A stretch of 38,152 bases of DNA from Lentzea aerocolonigenes (lineage in GTDB: Bacteria; Actinomycetota; Actinomycetes; Mycobacteriales; Pseudonocardiaceae). The position numbers were made by a program, and so were the translations under genes. Location of the stretch: positions 1 to 38,152 of the forward strand of contig NZ_JYJG01000204.1 in the NCBI RefSeq assembly GCF_000955955.1, read 5' to 3'. The notes beneath the pieces were generated by a model. It was not told where the DNA came from and did no database searches. It was given only the letters and a program-made list of their open reading frames with translations. This document shows, in pieces, positions 1 through 8,650 of this stretch. Position 1 is the stretch's first letter, and each line of letters starts with the position of its first letter.

Positions 1-1784
1 AACCTGCCCGACGGCAAGTACACGGTGTGCTTCGACATCGCGAACCTGCCTGCCGCGGTGCAGTGCAGGACTACAAGGTCACCCAGCTCAACATCGGTGG
101 TGACGATGCCAAGGACTCCGACGCCGACCCGGCCACCGGTTGTGTGGCGGAGACGACGTTGGGTGTCGGGCACCGCGTCGACCTGACCCTGGACATGGGT
201 CTGGTCTCGCCGCCCAACAAGCTCGGCGACTACGTCTGGCAGGACGACAACAAGAACGGCGTGCAGGACGACGGCGAGCCGGGCGTGCCGAACGTGCCGG
301 TCAAGTTGTCGACCGGTCAGACCACCACGACCGGCCCGGACGGGAAGTACTCGTTCGACGACCTGCCGGACGGCAAGTACACGGTGTGCTTCGGCCCGAT
401 GCCGGACGCGGTGAAGGACTTCGTGTTCACCACGCCGAACGCGGGTGGCGACGACGCCAGGGATTCGGACGCTGACCCGGACAAGGGCTGCACCCCTGAG
501 GTGGAGCTGGGTGTCGGCAAGCGCGAGAACCTGACGCTGGACGCCGGAATCCACCCGCCGGCCAACGGTGTCGGCGACTACGTGTGGATCGACGCCGACA
601 AGAACGGCCTGCAGGACGAGGGTGAGAAGCCCGTCGAGGGCGTCACCGCCGTGCTGAAGGACGCTCAGGGCAAGGAACTCGGTACGAAGAAGACTTCGCC
701 CGACGGCAAGTACTACTTCACCGACGGCCTGCCGGACGGCACGTACCAGGTGTGCTTCGACATCAAGAACATGCCTGCCGCGGTGGCGGACTACGTGGTC
801 ACCAAGCCGAACGCCGGTGACGACGCGAAGGACTCCGATGTGGACCCGGCGACGGGTTGCACGCTGACCACCACGGTCGGCGTCGGCAAGCGTCGTGACT
901 ACACGCTCGACCTGGGTCTGTACGCGCCGCCGAACAAGATCGGCGACCTGGTGTGGTCCGACACGAACCGCAACGGGGTGCAGGATCCTGGTGAGCCGGG
1001 CGTTCCTGGTGTGCCGGTCAAGCTGGTGGACAAGGACGGCAAGCCCGTCGGCGAGCCGGTGAAGACCGACAAGAACGGCAAGTACGAGTTCCCGAACATC
1101 CCAGACGGCACCTACAAGGTCTGCTTCGAGATGACCGCACTGCCGGGTGACTTCGCCGGATACCTCGCGACCAAGCCGAATGCCGGCGACGACGCCAAGG
1201 ACTCCGACGTCGATCCGGCCGGCGGCTGCACGCCGCCGGTGACCGTGGGCGTGGGCAAGAGGGAGAACCTGACCCTCGACCTCGGCCTGGTCTCGCCGAC
1301 CAACCGCGTTGGTGACTTCGTCTGGTACGACAACAACTCCAACGGGGTGCAGGACGCCGACGAGCCCGGTGTGCCGGATCTGCCGGTGTTCCTGCAGGAC
1401 GGTGCCGGCAAGCCGGTGGCGCAGTCCAAGACCGACAAGGACGGCAAGTACCTGTTCACCGACCTGGCGGACGGTGAGTACAGGGCCTGCTTCAACGCCG
1501 ATCCGTTGACCGGTCTGGTCGCGGGCCGTCAGCTGACCAAGCCGCACGTCGGTGACGACGCCAAGGACTCGGACGCCGACCCGGCGACCGGGTGCACGCA
1601 CGTCACCAAGCTGGGCAAGGACAAGCGGGTCGACCTGACGCTCGACGCGGGTCTCCTGCCGAAGCCGGCTGCACCGCCGCTGGCCTCGACGGGTGCCGCG
1701 GTGTGGGCATGGCTCAGCAGCGGTCTGGCCCTGCTGCTGGCCGGCGCGTTCATCACCCTGATGGCACGCCGACGCAGGTCCTGA
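1..1784 (+). pseudogene. SdrD_B-repeat, LAxTG-sorted surface protein (5' truncated, frame broken near 59-68)
   Basis: This is the 3' part of a cell-wall-anchored adhesin-like protein; the 5' end lies outside the window. It has one partial and four complete SdrD_B-type repeats of about 116-123 aa, beginning at about nt 225, 573, 942 and 1311. Each opens with a G-D-x-V-W block followed by a calcium-loop-like D-x-N-x-N-G-x-Q-D-x-G-E and has two conserved cysteines. The C-terminus carries L-A-S-T-G, a hydrophobic segment and R-R-R-R-S, the signature of a class E sortase substrate. Bases 1-63 read in frame 1 as a normal repeat (ending L-P-A-A-V-Q), but a tandem duplication of TGCAG (59-63, 64-68) shifts the rest to frame 3. 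Frame 1 then stops at 184-186. Removing 5 bases restores a repeat matching the one at about 740-800. It may be a real frameshift, slippage variation or a sequencing error, so the broken-gene label is provisional. A GTG at 27 opens the downstream frame but is not a credible start. Confidence 0.8.
225..1660 (+). repeat. Four tandem SdrD_B coding repeats
   Basis: Four imperfect in-frame repeats of about 348-369 bp start at about 225, 573, 942 and 1311. They share blocks coding for G-D-x-V-W, D-G-K-Y, D-A-K-D-S-D and G-V-G-K-R. Repeats of this similarity can recombine or be collapsed in assembly, so copy number here should be treated with caution. Confidence 0.85.
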
Positions 1785-1793
1785 TGTGAGTTG

Positions 1794-1840
1794 AACGGCG
1801 AACTGCCCCCGGTCTTCGTCACCGGGGGCAGTTCGCCGTT
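1794..1840. terminator. Bidirectional intrinsic terminator
   Basis: A perfect 20-bp inverted repeat (1794-1813 with 1821-1840) and a 7-nt loop lie between two convergent genes ending at 1784 and 1842. There is no strong U-tract on either side, as is common in high-GC actinomycetes. It probably stops transcription from both directions. Confidence 0.9.
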
Positions 1841-1841
1841 G

Positions 1842-4800
1842 TTAGGGAAGGAGATGCCGGAAAGCGGCGACGAGCAGCATGCGTTGCTGGTCCACGTCGA
1901 GGCCTTCGTCCAGGTCCTCGTCCGGGCGGAACTCCTTGTTGTTGTACGGGCCGCGTGGACCGAACGACTCGACTCGGACCGCGATGTCGACGAGATCGGA
2001 CACCAGCTCCACAGTGGACTGGTCGTCCGGGATGGGCTTGTCCTGCTGGAACAGCTCGTACGAGAACCGCATCCCGATCGTGCCGTTGAACGTGGCCTGC
2101 TCGGTCGGCAGCTGCATCGCCTTGAACACCGCGCGGTACAGCTCGGCCCCGGTCAGGTGCAGCGGTGTCATGACGACGTGCGTGACGCCGAGGTCGTGGC
2201 TGCGCACCGAGATCGCGACGGTCGGGCCGCCCGGCTGCGGTGGAACCGGTTGCGGGAACACCGGAAGCTCGGACTTGCGGTCCGCACGCCAGGTGCTGAC
2301 CAGGCGGTCGGCCGCTTCCACCAGGTCGATGTGCTTGCGCGGGGCGAGCAGCGGCGGCAGTGGTTCCTCGTCCAGCCGCACGATGAACAGGAAGGCGCGT
2401 TTGCGCGTCAGCTGGAGGGTGAACGCCGCCGTCCACTCCTCGGTGACCCACTCGCGGGACGGGGTGTTCGCCGACCACAGCAGGACGTAGTAGTCGGACG
2501 TGGCCAGCGCGTCGCTGAGGGACGCGACCACGTTGGCGCCGGGCGCTATCTCGTGCTCGTCGAGATAGGCGTTGACGTTGCGCGCCTCCAGTTCGGCACG
2601 CAACTGCTCGGCGTGCGGGCGGTCCTTGCCGGCGAACGACAGGAACACCTTGGGTCGGGTTTCGAGCGGCACGGGTTCTCCGTTCTTCCTGAGTCTTCTG
2701 CGGAGCGGGCCCGCTTTGGTCTGAACACCCGCGTCGCCGTAGAGGGACCAGCACGCCCAGTCCGCCGGGTGCCGGTCGGCGACTTCTCGCAGCGCGTGCT
2801 GCAGGGCGCGGTCTCTCGGCAGCTTGGCCAGGTTGCGGTCGAACGCGTCGAGAACCTGTTGTGCGGCTTGGTCCTCTGCCTTCCAGCGCGCCGCCACGAC
2901 GGCTCCGGCGCCCGCGGTGATGGCCGAACGGACGAAGCCGACCTTCTCGTCGCGGCCCCGTTGCTGGGTCATGCCGGACTCGCACGCGCCGAGCACCACC
3001 GTGCCGCACGTGCTGAAGTCCATGTTCCCCAACGCTTCCGCGTACACCCTGTCCTTGCCGAAGGTCAGCCACGACCGGTCGGGGTCACGGCGGTTGTGGG
3101 TGCCGTGGGCGTCGATGCGGACGCGGTGGAAGCGGTGCTGCTTGAGAGTGGGTTCGAGTTCGGCGGCCTCGCTGAACGGCTCGCCCTTGGTGGTTGCTCT
3201 GCGCAGCTTGGGGTCAGGGCTGAAGATCGCGGTCTCGTCGCCTCGCTGCTTGCTGGAGCGGCGGTGCAGCGGCGGGAGGGCCGAGAGGCACGGCAGGTTG
3301 GACAGGGCGTGCGTGAGGCCGAGGTAGTGCCTGGTGCCGGGGACCGGCAGGCCTGCCAGCGGGATGTCGGCGAGGACGTCGCCCGCCACGACGGCGATCC
3401 TGGTGGCTTTCGGGGGCAGGGCTTTGAGCACCTCCTCCAGCGAGATCAGCGTGGTCAGCTCGGCGAGCAGCGAGCCGAGGATCGCCGGGTCGTACCTGGG
3501 ACTCCACGCCTTGAGACGGCGGATCGTCTCGGTGAGGTCGCCGACTTGCACGTCGGTGGTGAGGTGGGTGATCCGGCGGCCGATGATCAGGTGGTGCAGC
3601 TCGTCCGGTGTCGCGTGCATCATCCACACGACCTGGTCGCGGGGGAGGTGCCTGATCGTCCTGTGCAGCCAGCGTCTGGCCGCTCGCAGGTCCGTGAACC
3701 TCGGCAGGTCACGGGGTTCGGTGAGGATCGTGGCCCCTCGCGCGGCTTCGACGGCCACTGCCAGTGCTGCCAGCGCTTTCCTGCCGTCTCGCCGGACTCG
3801 GCGGACCGCGGCGAGGACGCGGCCGTCGTGTTCGTCGCGGGCGGCGCGCAGCATCCGGAGTTTGATGCCCGGGCTGGTCTGGTGGTCGGCGATGTCCTCT
3901 TCGACGTGGTGGGACTCGTTCCAGAACTTCGCCGCCTGGTCCTCGTCTCCCGTGTCGGCACAGGTGTCGCCGAGTTTCCTGAGCGCCAGCGCTTTCAGCT
4001 CGGCGTGGCCGCTGCGGGTCGCGGCCTGGCGGAAGTGCTGGGCGGCCTGCTCGAGCCGCCCCCTGGCGTAGGCGAGCTCGGCCGAGGCGAGGTGCCAGAG
4101 CGCGGAGGTTCCTTCTCCCAGCAGGCCTTCCGCCTTGACCAGCTCGTCCTCCGCGATCAGCCGCCGGACGTGGTCCAGGTGGCGTTCCGGGTTGAGCGTC
4201 TGGGTGGCGTCGGGGAGCCTGGACAGCACTTCCGGGCCCGCTGCGGCCACCAGCAACGGGAAGAGCTTGCGTGCGACACCCGCTTGCCTGGTCATGACGA
4301 GCAGGACGGTCAGCTCGTGGAGGACGGCGAACCGCAGGGCGGGCTCGACCTCGAGACCGGTGGCGCACTTCGTCATCAGCGCCAGGGCTTCCTCGTACCT
4401 GACGTCGCGCCGCAGCGCCGCGGACCGTTGCAGGAACTCGGCAGGGGTGCGCGGAGCCTGGTCGTCGAGTTTGGGAACGCGTGCTCCCCGGCGCACGTCG
4501 AGCAGGAGCCGGTCGTTGCCGATGGCTTCCAGGTGCTCGGGGTGGCCTGAGCGGCGGAAGTGGCGTTCGGCCGCGTCGAGCTCGCTTTCCGCGGTGGGGT
4601 AGTCGTAGCGGTCGGCGGCGGCCAGTGCGGCCACGCGGGCGAGCACGGCCTGTTGCAGTTCGGTCAGGTTCCGCTTGCGGAGTTCGCGGACGTCCTGCGC
4701 GGCTGTCGCGTGATCCGTTGCGGCACTGCGGATCTGGGCTCGGAGGACCCTCAGCTCGGTGTCGTCGGCGCTGGCGAGGTACTCGTCGCAGCGCTGGGCG

Positions 4801-4976
4801 GCCCTGCCGATCTCGCCCATGTTCAGCAGGGTGGCGCAGTGGTCGTGGGCGATGATCCGGTTGATCTTGGCGGCTTCCGCGTAGGCGTGGTCGACTCCGT
4901 GCACGTCACGGCGGCGGACGGCGGCCTGCGCGGTTCTGATGGCGTTGGCGAGCGGGGTGCCGGGTTCGAGTTCCAT
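1842..4976 (-). CDS. TPR-CHAT-TIR protein with predicted ubiquitin-like C-terminus
   Basis: A 1044-aa cytosolic protein with no signal peptide or membrane segment. Residues ~1-500 are alanine-rich helical TPR-like repeats. Residues ~525-750 form a CHAT (caspase-like) protease domain with the predicted catalytic pair His624 (D-A-H-G-T-H-N) and Cys665 (L-G-A-C-E-S-G). Residues ~776-895 are a TIR domain starting V-F-L-S-F-A-G-K-D; the S-R-E-W-V-T-E-E-W segment places Glu847 where the NADase glutamate of TIR enzymes usually lies. Residues ~918-1044 look like a ubiquitin-type beta-grasp fold: beta hairpin, a helix at T-G-A-E-L-Y-R-A-V, then more strands. Known family roles are proteolysis (CHAT) and NAD cleavage or oligomerisation (TIR), often in immunity or programmed cell death. 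Carrying both in one protein is unusual, and the specific role is inferred. The ATG lies 1 nt after the TGA of the upstream gene with GGGGA about 8 nt before it, so translation is probably coupled. Confidence 0.9.
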   Translation of the reverse strand: MELEPGTPLANAIRTAQAAVRRRDVHGVDHAYAEAAKINRIIAHDHCATLLNMGEIGRAAQRCDEYLASADDTELRVLRAQIRSAATDHATAAQDVRELRKRNLTELQQAVLARVAALAAADRYDYPTAESELDAAERHFRRSGHPEHLEAIGNDRLLLDVRRGARVPKLDDQAPRTPAEFLQRSAALRRDVRYEEALALMTKCATGLEVEPALRFAVLHELTVLLVMTRQAGVARKLFPLLVAAAGPEVLSRLPDATQTLNPERHLDHVRRLIAEDELVKAEGLLGEGTSALWHLASAELAYARGRLEQAAQHFRQAATRSGHAELKALALRKLGDTCADTGDEDQAAKFWNESHHVEEDIADHQTSPGIKLRMLRAARDEHDGRVLAAVRRVRRDGRKALAALAVAVEAARGATILTEPRDLPRFTDLRAARRWLHRTIRHLPRDQVVWMMHATPDELHHLIIGRRITHLTTDVQVGDLTETIRRLKAWSPRYDPAILGSLLAELTTLISLEEVLKALPPKATRIAVVAGDVLADIPLAGLPVPGTRHYLGLTHALSNLPCLSALPPLHRRSSKQRGDETAIFSPDPKLRRATTKGEPFSEAAELEPTLKQHRFHRVRIDAHGTHNRRDPDRSWLTFGKDRVYAEALGNMDFSTCGTVVLGACESGMTQQRGRDEKVGFVRSAITAGAGAVVAARWKAEDQAAQQVLDAFDRNLAKLPRDRALQHALREVADRHPADWACWSLYGDAGVQTKAGPLRRRLRKNGEPVPLETRPKVFLSFAGKDRPHAEQLRAELEARNVNAYLDEHEIAPGANVVASLSDALATSDYYVLLWSANTPSREWVTEEWTAAFTLQLTRKRAFLFIVRLDEEPLPPLLAPRKHIDLVEAADRLVSTWRADRKSELPVFPQPVPPQPGGPTVAISVRSHDLGVTHVVMTPLHLTGAELYRAVFKAMQLPTEQATFNGTIGMRFSYELFQQDKPIPDDQSTVELVSDLVDIAVRVESFGPRGPYNNKEFRPDEDLDEGLDVDQQRMLLVAAFRHLLP

Positions 4977-4977
4977 C

Positions 4978-7900
4978 TCAGTCCCCGCAACCGTTCGCGT
5001 TGTCGTCCTCCGGGCAGATCAGCACGATCCGGGTGGCAGCACCGCTCGGTTTCGCCGGGGTGCTCGGTGGGGTGGAGTTCAGCGTGACGATGATGTTGAG
5101 GCTGGTGGAAACGCCGAACCTGGGCGGTGTGTCGACCCTCGACCACTCGGCGTTGCGGTAGATCTTGACGTCCGCCGGGACGGTTTGCTCGTTTTCCGCG
5201 GTGACTTCCCGGACCGTGACGGTCATGTTCTGCCGCAGTGCGTCGGCGACGACTGGTCCGTCCTTTGTGGCCAGTGTCGCGCGGAAGCTCTCGTTGACGT
5301 AGAACGTGGTGCTGGGGGAGTTCAGGACCTCGCCGAGCGTGGCCTTCTGCGTGCCGACGTGGTGCATGGGCGACTTGTCGACGTGGATCGCCTGGCCGTC
5401 GGTGATGCGCATCGTGGCGTCACCGCCGGTGAGGGCTTGCTGGACCCTGGTGGACCACTGATCTGCCGGCGAGCTCACGAAGATCTCGTCCTTGCCGATC
5501 ATGGCACCGACGTCGCCGAGCTGGACCGCGCGCAGCAGGCCGTCCGTTTCGCCTTGCCTGGCCAGGGCGTTGGCGACGTCGCGGAGCACGGCAGCGCCTT
5601 CCACGGCGCCGTTGTGGCCCAGCAGGGGATCGGCGCTGGAGACGGTGACCCGGTCCTTGTCGACGTGGAGCTGCGAGTTCCTGCCGTCAGGGGTGTGGAC
5701 CTGGATCGGGGTGCCCGTTGGCGGGGTGTCGCTGAAGGTGGCTGCCGGTGGGCCGTCCGGCGTGGGGGTCAGCGTCATGTAGTCGCCGGTCGGCGGGGCG
5801 CGCGGCTGCAGCTCGGCCAGCAGGTGGGTGGTGATGCCGTCGGGGTTGTGCGTGCCGACGCGCAGGGCGAATCCTGTTGCCGGGCGGTCGGGTCCGACCG
5901 TGAGCCACGGCTCGTCCTTGCCGCCGATGCGGTGCAGCGTCTGGCCGTTCGCGTCGCGCTGGCTGTAGAAGACGTTGTCGTCGAGGCTCTTGCCGTGCTG
6001 GATCGGTTGCAGGGCTTTGACCATTCTGCCGACGATGCCCTTGGCCCAGCTGAGGGAGATGAACGATCGGGACCTGGCAGTGGTGAGCGTGCCGAGGTGG
6101 TTGCCCTGGTAGTCGACGCGGTAGTCGATCTTGCCCCGGTCGGCTTTGAGCGTGGTGGCGAGCTCGCGCACGTTCGTGCCCGGTTGCATGACCTTCAGAT
6201 CGCCCAGCGGGATGACCTCGCGGCCGGTGGCCCTCGTCTCGGTCCTGGCCGTGCCGTTGGAGGTCGTGAGGGTGCGTTCGACCCGGTCGACCACCTCGTG
6301 CCGGTTGTCGACGGTGACCTCGGTGATCTTTCCCGTGCCGTTGTTCAGAGTTGAGGACTTGTCGGTCGGTCCGGCTCTCCTGACCGGTGCCGGGAGGTCG
6401 GCCTGGTAGCCGTCGCCGACGCGCGCGATTCCGTCACCGAGCGAGACGCCGCCGCGCACGCCGTAGAAGCCGCAGTCCCGGTACGCCTTGGAGGGCTTGG
6501 TGAGCACCGCTTCCTGCTTCGCCGACGGCGGCTGGACGGGGCGGACGTCGCCGCGTTCCTTGAGGTCTGTGCGGTCGCGGTACCAGTCGGCGAACTTGAG
6601 GTCGTTCTTCGGCTCGGTCTCGGGGAGTTGCTTTCCCTTGCTCTGCAACCACTCCAGGGCGCCGCTCCAGCGCATGACCTGGTCGAGCCGCGCGTACTGG
6701 GCCTCGTGGTCGGCGACCTGCTGGTAGTGCTCGTCCCACCAGTGGAGGCCTCTGCCGAACGAGTAGCTGGGCTCGACCTCGCCTTCCTCGCCGTCCGAGC
6801 GGGAGAACAGCCGGGTGGACTGGGCGCCCAGCGAGGCTTTGTCGTTCGTGAAGTTGAACGCCTTGTCGTTCTGGCCGAACCAGAGCCTGCCGCTTTCCGT
6901 GGTGGAGCTGGTGGCGCAGTGGGCCGGTGGGGTGACGGCCTTGCTGTCCGGGACGAAGCCGGTGATCGTCGGGACGCCGTCGCCGACGCCGTCGACCCAC
7001 TGCTTGGCGATGAGGTCGGTGTAGAAGAGGGTCATGCCGAGCTCGGTGCCGCCGATGCCGCCCTCGTAGCGCGCCTCGTTGTAGAGAGGGCGGCCTTCGA
7101 GGATGTTCAGCATCGTCCACAGGTCGGTGCGGTCGGTGGGAAGGCCGTTCGCCGTCAGCTCGTCCGGCGTGGCCTGGTCGACGAGACCTGCCCAGATCAG
7201 TTCCCGGTCGACTTCGCCGGCGAGGAGCTGGTCGATGGTCTCTTCGGGGACGTTCTTGAGGGCTGCCTCGATGTCCTCGAGCGTCGGCGCAACGGCTGGC
7301 GGGTCGAGGGAGAACGCCGGCGGGTCGTGCTTGGCGTAGGCGCGTTGCAGCACCGAGATGTCCTCGGCGGTGACGTCGGGGCCCGGCCAGTTCCAGCCTC
7401 CCGCCCACACCTCGCGGCCTCTCAGCTCCAGTGTGGACAGGTGTTTCGCCTTGGTCAGGAATTTGCCGAGCCCGTCGTCGACCCGTTCCGCGACGTAGCC
7501 GTTCTGCGCGCGGAAGTCGTTGGTGGACTGGGTGTCCTCGTCGGTGATGACGATGGTGGTGTCGCGGATCTCGTACCGGTGGAGCTGCACCTCGGCCGGG
7601 TCGGTACCGGTGTCCGTGCGGTGCTGGTCGAGCAGCAGTCCGGCCGTGCGCTTGTCGTTGCTGTCGTCGCGTGGAATCAGCAGGTGCAGGGTGTCCTGGT
7701 GCAGGAGCGACCTGCCCGGACCGGTCGGCTGCCTGGTGAGATCCGCGAACCCGTTGTCCCGGATGGGAAGCGCGTCGAAGAAGGCGTCGCGCATTTTTTG
7801 CGTGTCGAGGTCGAGGTGTGACGCGAGCCCGATCCGCGCCCAGTCCCTGAGCTGGTTCTCGCGGTCCTCCCCGAGCGCGCTCTCCGCCGCCGCGAAGGAG

Positions 7901-8022
7901 ACGGTGAAGCCCGGCTGCTGTTGTTGCACCGCAGCCTCGTCGGGCTGAAGCACGATCGCGATCCCGGCCGCGGCAACGATTGCGACGGCTGACAACGCGA
8001 TGAGAAGCGTTCGTTGGCGCAT
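4978..8022 (-). CDS. Membrane-anchored or exported 1014-aa protein of unknown function
   Basis: I do not recognise the family. Residues ~5-24 form an uncleaved signal anchor or Sec signal (M-R-Q-R-T-L-L-I-A-L-S-A-V-A...). The rest is a large, hydrophilic, probably extracytoplasmic region rich in Asp, Thr and Gly. Its few cysteines include a pair near the end (C-P-E-D-D-N-A-N-G-C-G-D). The middle part is acidic and tryptophan/tyrosine-rich (W-N-W-P, H-W-W-D-E-H-Y). The later part looks beta-rich with recurring V-x-V/T-x-x blocks. No catalytic motif is evident. The start is supported by GGAGGAT about 6 nt upstream of the ATG at 8022. It is the first gene of an operon with the TPR-CHAT-TIR gene, separated by 1 nt, so the two probably act together, for example as an outside sensor or target with an intracellular effector. 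That pairing is inference from context. Confidence 0.85.
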   Translation of the reverse strand: MRQRTLLIALSAVAIVAAAGIAIVLQPDEAAVQQQQPGFTVSFAAAESALGEDRENQLRDWARIGLASHLDLDTQKMRDAFFDALPIRDNGFADLTRQPTGPGRSLLHQDTLHLLIPRDDSNDKRTAGLLLDQHRTDTGTDPAEVQLHRYEIRDTTIVITDEDTQSTNDFRAQNGYVAERVDDGLGKFLTKAKHLSTLELRGREVWAGGWNWPGPDVTAEDISVLQRAYAKHDPPAFSLDPPAVAPTLEDIEAALKNVPEETIDQLLAGEVDRELIWAGLVDQATPDELTANGLPTDRTDLWTMLNILEGRPLYNEARYEGGIGGTELGMTLFYTDLIAKQWVDGVGDGVPTITGFVPDSKAVTPPAHCATSSTTESGRLWFGQNDKAFNFTNDKASLGAQSTRLFSRSDGEEGEVEPSYSFGRGLHWWDEHYQQVADHEAQYARLDQVMRWSGALEWLQSKGKQLPETEPKNDLKFADWYRDRTDLKERGDVRPVQPPSAKQEAVLTKPSKAYRDCGFYGVRGGVSLGDGIARVGDGYQADLPAPVRRAGPTDKSSTLNNGTGKITEVTVDNRHEVVDRVERTLTTSNGTARTETRATGREVIPLGDLKVMQPGTNVRELATTLKADRGKIDYRVDYQGNHLGTLTTARSRSFISLSWAKGIVGRMVKALQPIQHGKSLDDNVFYSQRDANGQTLHRIGGKDEPWLTVGPDRPATGFALRVGTHNPDGITTHLLAELQPRAPPTGDYMTLTPTPDGPPAATFSDTPPTGTPIQVHTPDGRNSQLHVDKDRVTVSSADPLLGHNGAVEGAAVLRDVANALARQGETDGLLRAVQLGDVGAMIGKDEIFVSSPADQWSTRVQQALTGGDATMRITDGQAIHVDKSPMHHVGTQKATLGEVLNSPSTTFYVNESFRATLATKDGPVVADALRQNMTVTVREVTAENEQTVPADVKIYRNAEWSRVDTPPRFGVSTSLNIIVTLNSTPPSTPAKPSGAATRIVLICPEDDNANGCGD

Positions 8023-8048
8023 GGACGATCCTCCGTGCGTCGCAGATT

Positions 8049-8117
8049 AACGATCCAGACGGCCGACAGATCGTTTGTCCACTTTCTGTCCACGAACTGC
8101 CCAAACGATCTTGTCGG
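8049..8117. promoter_or_regulatory. Repeated-motif regulatory region upstream of the CHAT-TIR operon
   Basis: The 148-bp divergent gap holds three copies of AACGATC or its complement (8049-8055, 8069-8075, 8104-8110). A larger inverted repeat pairs 8063-8077 (CCGACAGATCGTTTG) with 8102-8117, with one bulged base. Between its arms TGTCCAC is repeated directly at 8076-8082 and 8087-8093, 11 bp apart. This looks like a multi-site operator. No regulator gene that would bind it is obvious nearby. Confidence 0.55.
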
Positions 8118-8170
8118 TGCTCCTCGGCACACTGGACCTCGCCCACTCACTCCGACCCCGAGGAGCCCTG

Positions 8171-8650
8171 ATGTGCTGGGACTGCGATCACCCCGCCAGC
8201 CGCATGGAAGAACACCTGGCCACGCTGCGCCGCTGCATCGACGCGCGCGGCTGGGCCGTCCAGGCGATCGAACGGGACAGGGCCCACCCGCCCTGGGCCT
8301 ACACGGTCGGCCTGACCGTGCTCGGTCTGCCCGAGCTCGTCGTCACGGGCCTGCCGGTCCTGGAGGCCGGCCGCCTGCTCGACGACACGGCCGAACACCT
8401 GACCCACAGCTGCGTCCCTTCTCCCGGGCAGCAGTTCGCGTTGGCCGGCGGCCCGCTGCTGGAGGTGGTGCGCGTCGCCCGCCCCTGGGCTCACCTCCTG
8501 GTGTCGGCCCGGCTGTACGGCGAGGGCATCGCCGCCCTGCAACTCGTGCACGCGGACGAGTCTGGCCGCTGGCCGTGGGACCGGTCCTACGCCGGTGTGC
8601 TGGGCGGTCAGCCGGTCCTGGGCGTCAGGGCGTCGCCACCGAGCGGCTGA
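8171..8650 (+). CDS. DUF4262 domain-containing protein
   Basis: A 159-aa cytosolic protein of the DUF4262 family. It starts M-C-W-D-C-D-H-P and contains the family's P-P-W-A-Y-T-V-G-L block, followed by G-L-P-E-L-V-V-T-G-L-P. The biochemical role of the family is unknown; members are common and scattered in actinomycetes. The ATG at 8171 is chosen over upstream alternatives because CGAGGAG lies about 6 nt before it and the family normally starts at this point. The 3' end overlaps the convergent WYL regulator gene by 26 bp (8625-8650), so the two transcripts are antisense to each other at their ends. Confidence 0.85.
   Translation: MCWDCDHPASRMEEHLATLRRCIDARGWAVQAIERDRAHPPWAYTVGLTVLGLPELVVTGLPVLEAGRLLDDTAEHLTHSCVPSPGQQFALAGGPLLEVVRVARPWAHLLVSARLYGEGIAALQLVHADESGRWPWDRSYAGVLGGQPVLGVRASPPSG

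Noticed and set aside
225..1660. CRISPR-like or satellite repeat array
   Set aside because: The repeats are ~350 bp, coding and in frame, and encode SdrD_B domains; there are no short repeats with unique spacers.
1791..4550. 919-aa open frame on the plus strand
   Set aside because: It lies antisense to the TPR-CHAT-TIR gene, has no RBS, begins inside a terminator region and reads as Arg/Val/Gly-rich sequence without motifs. It is a high-GC shadow frame.
4939..7821. Long plus-strand frames at 4939-6354 and 6628-7821
   Set aside because: Both are antisense to the 1014-aa protein gene and show no domain or start signal.
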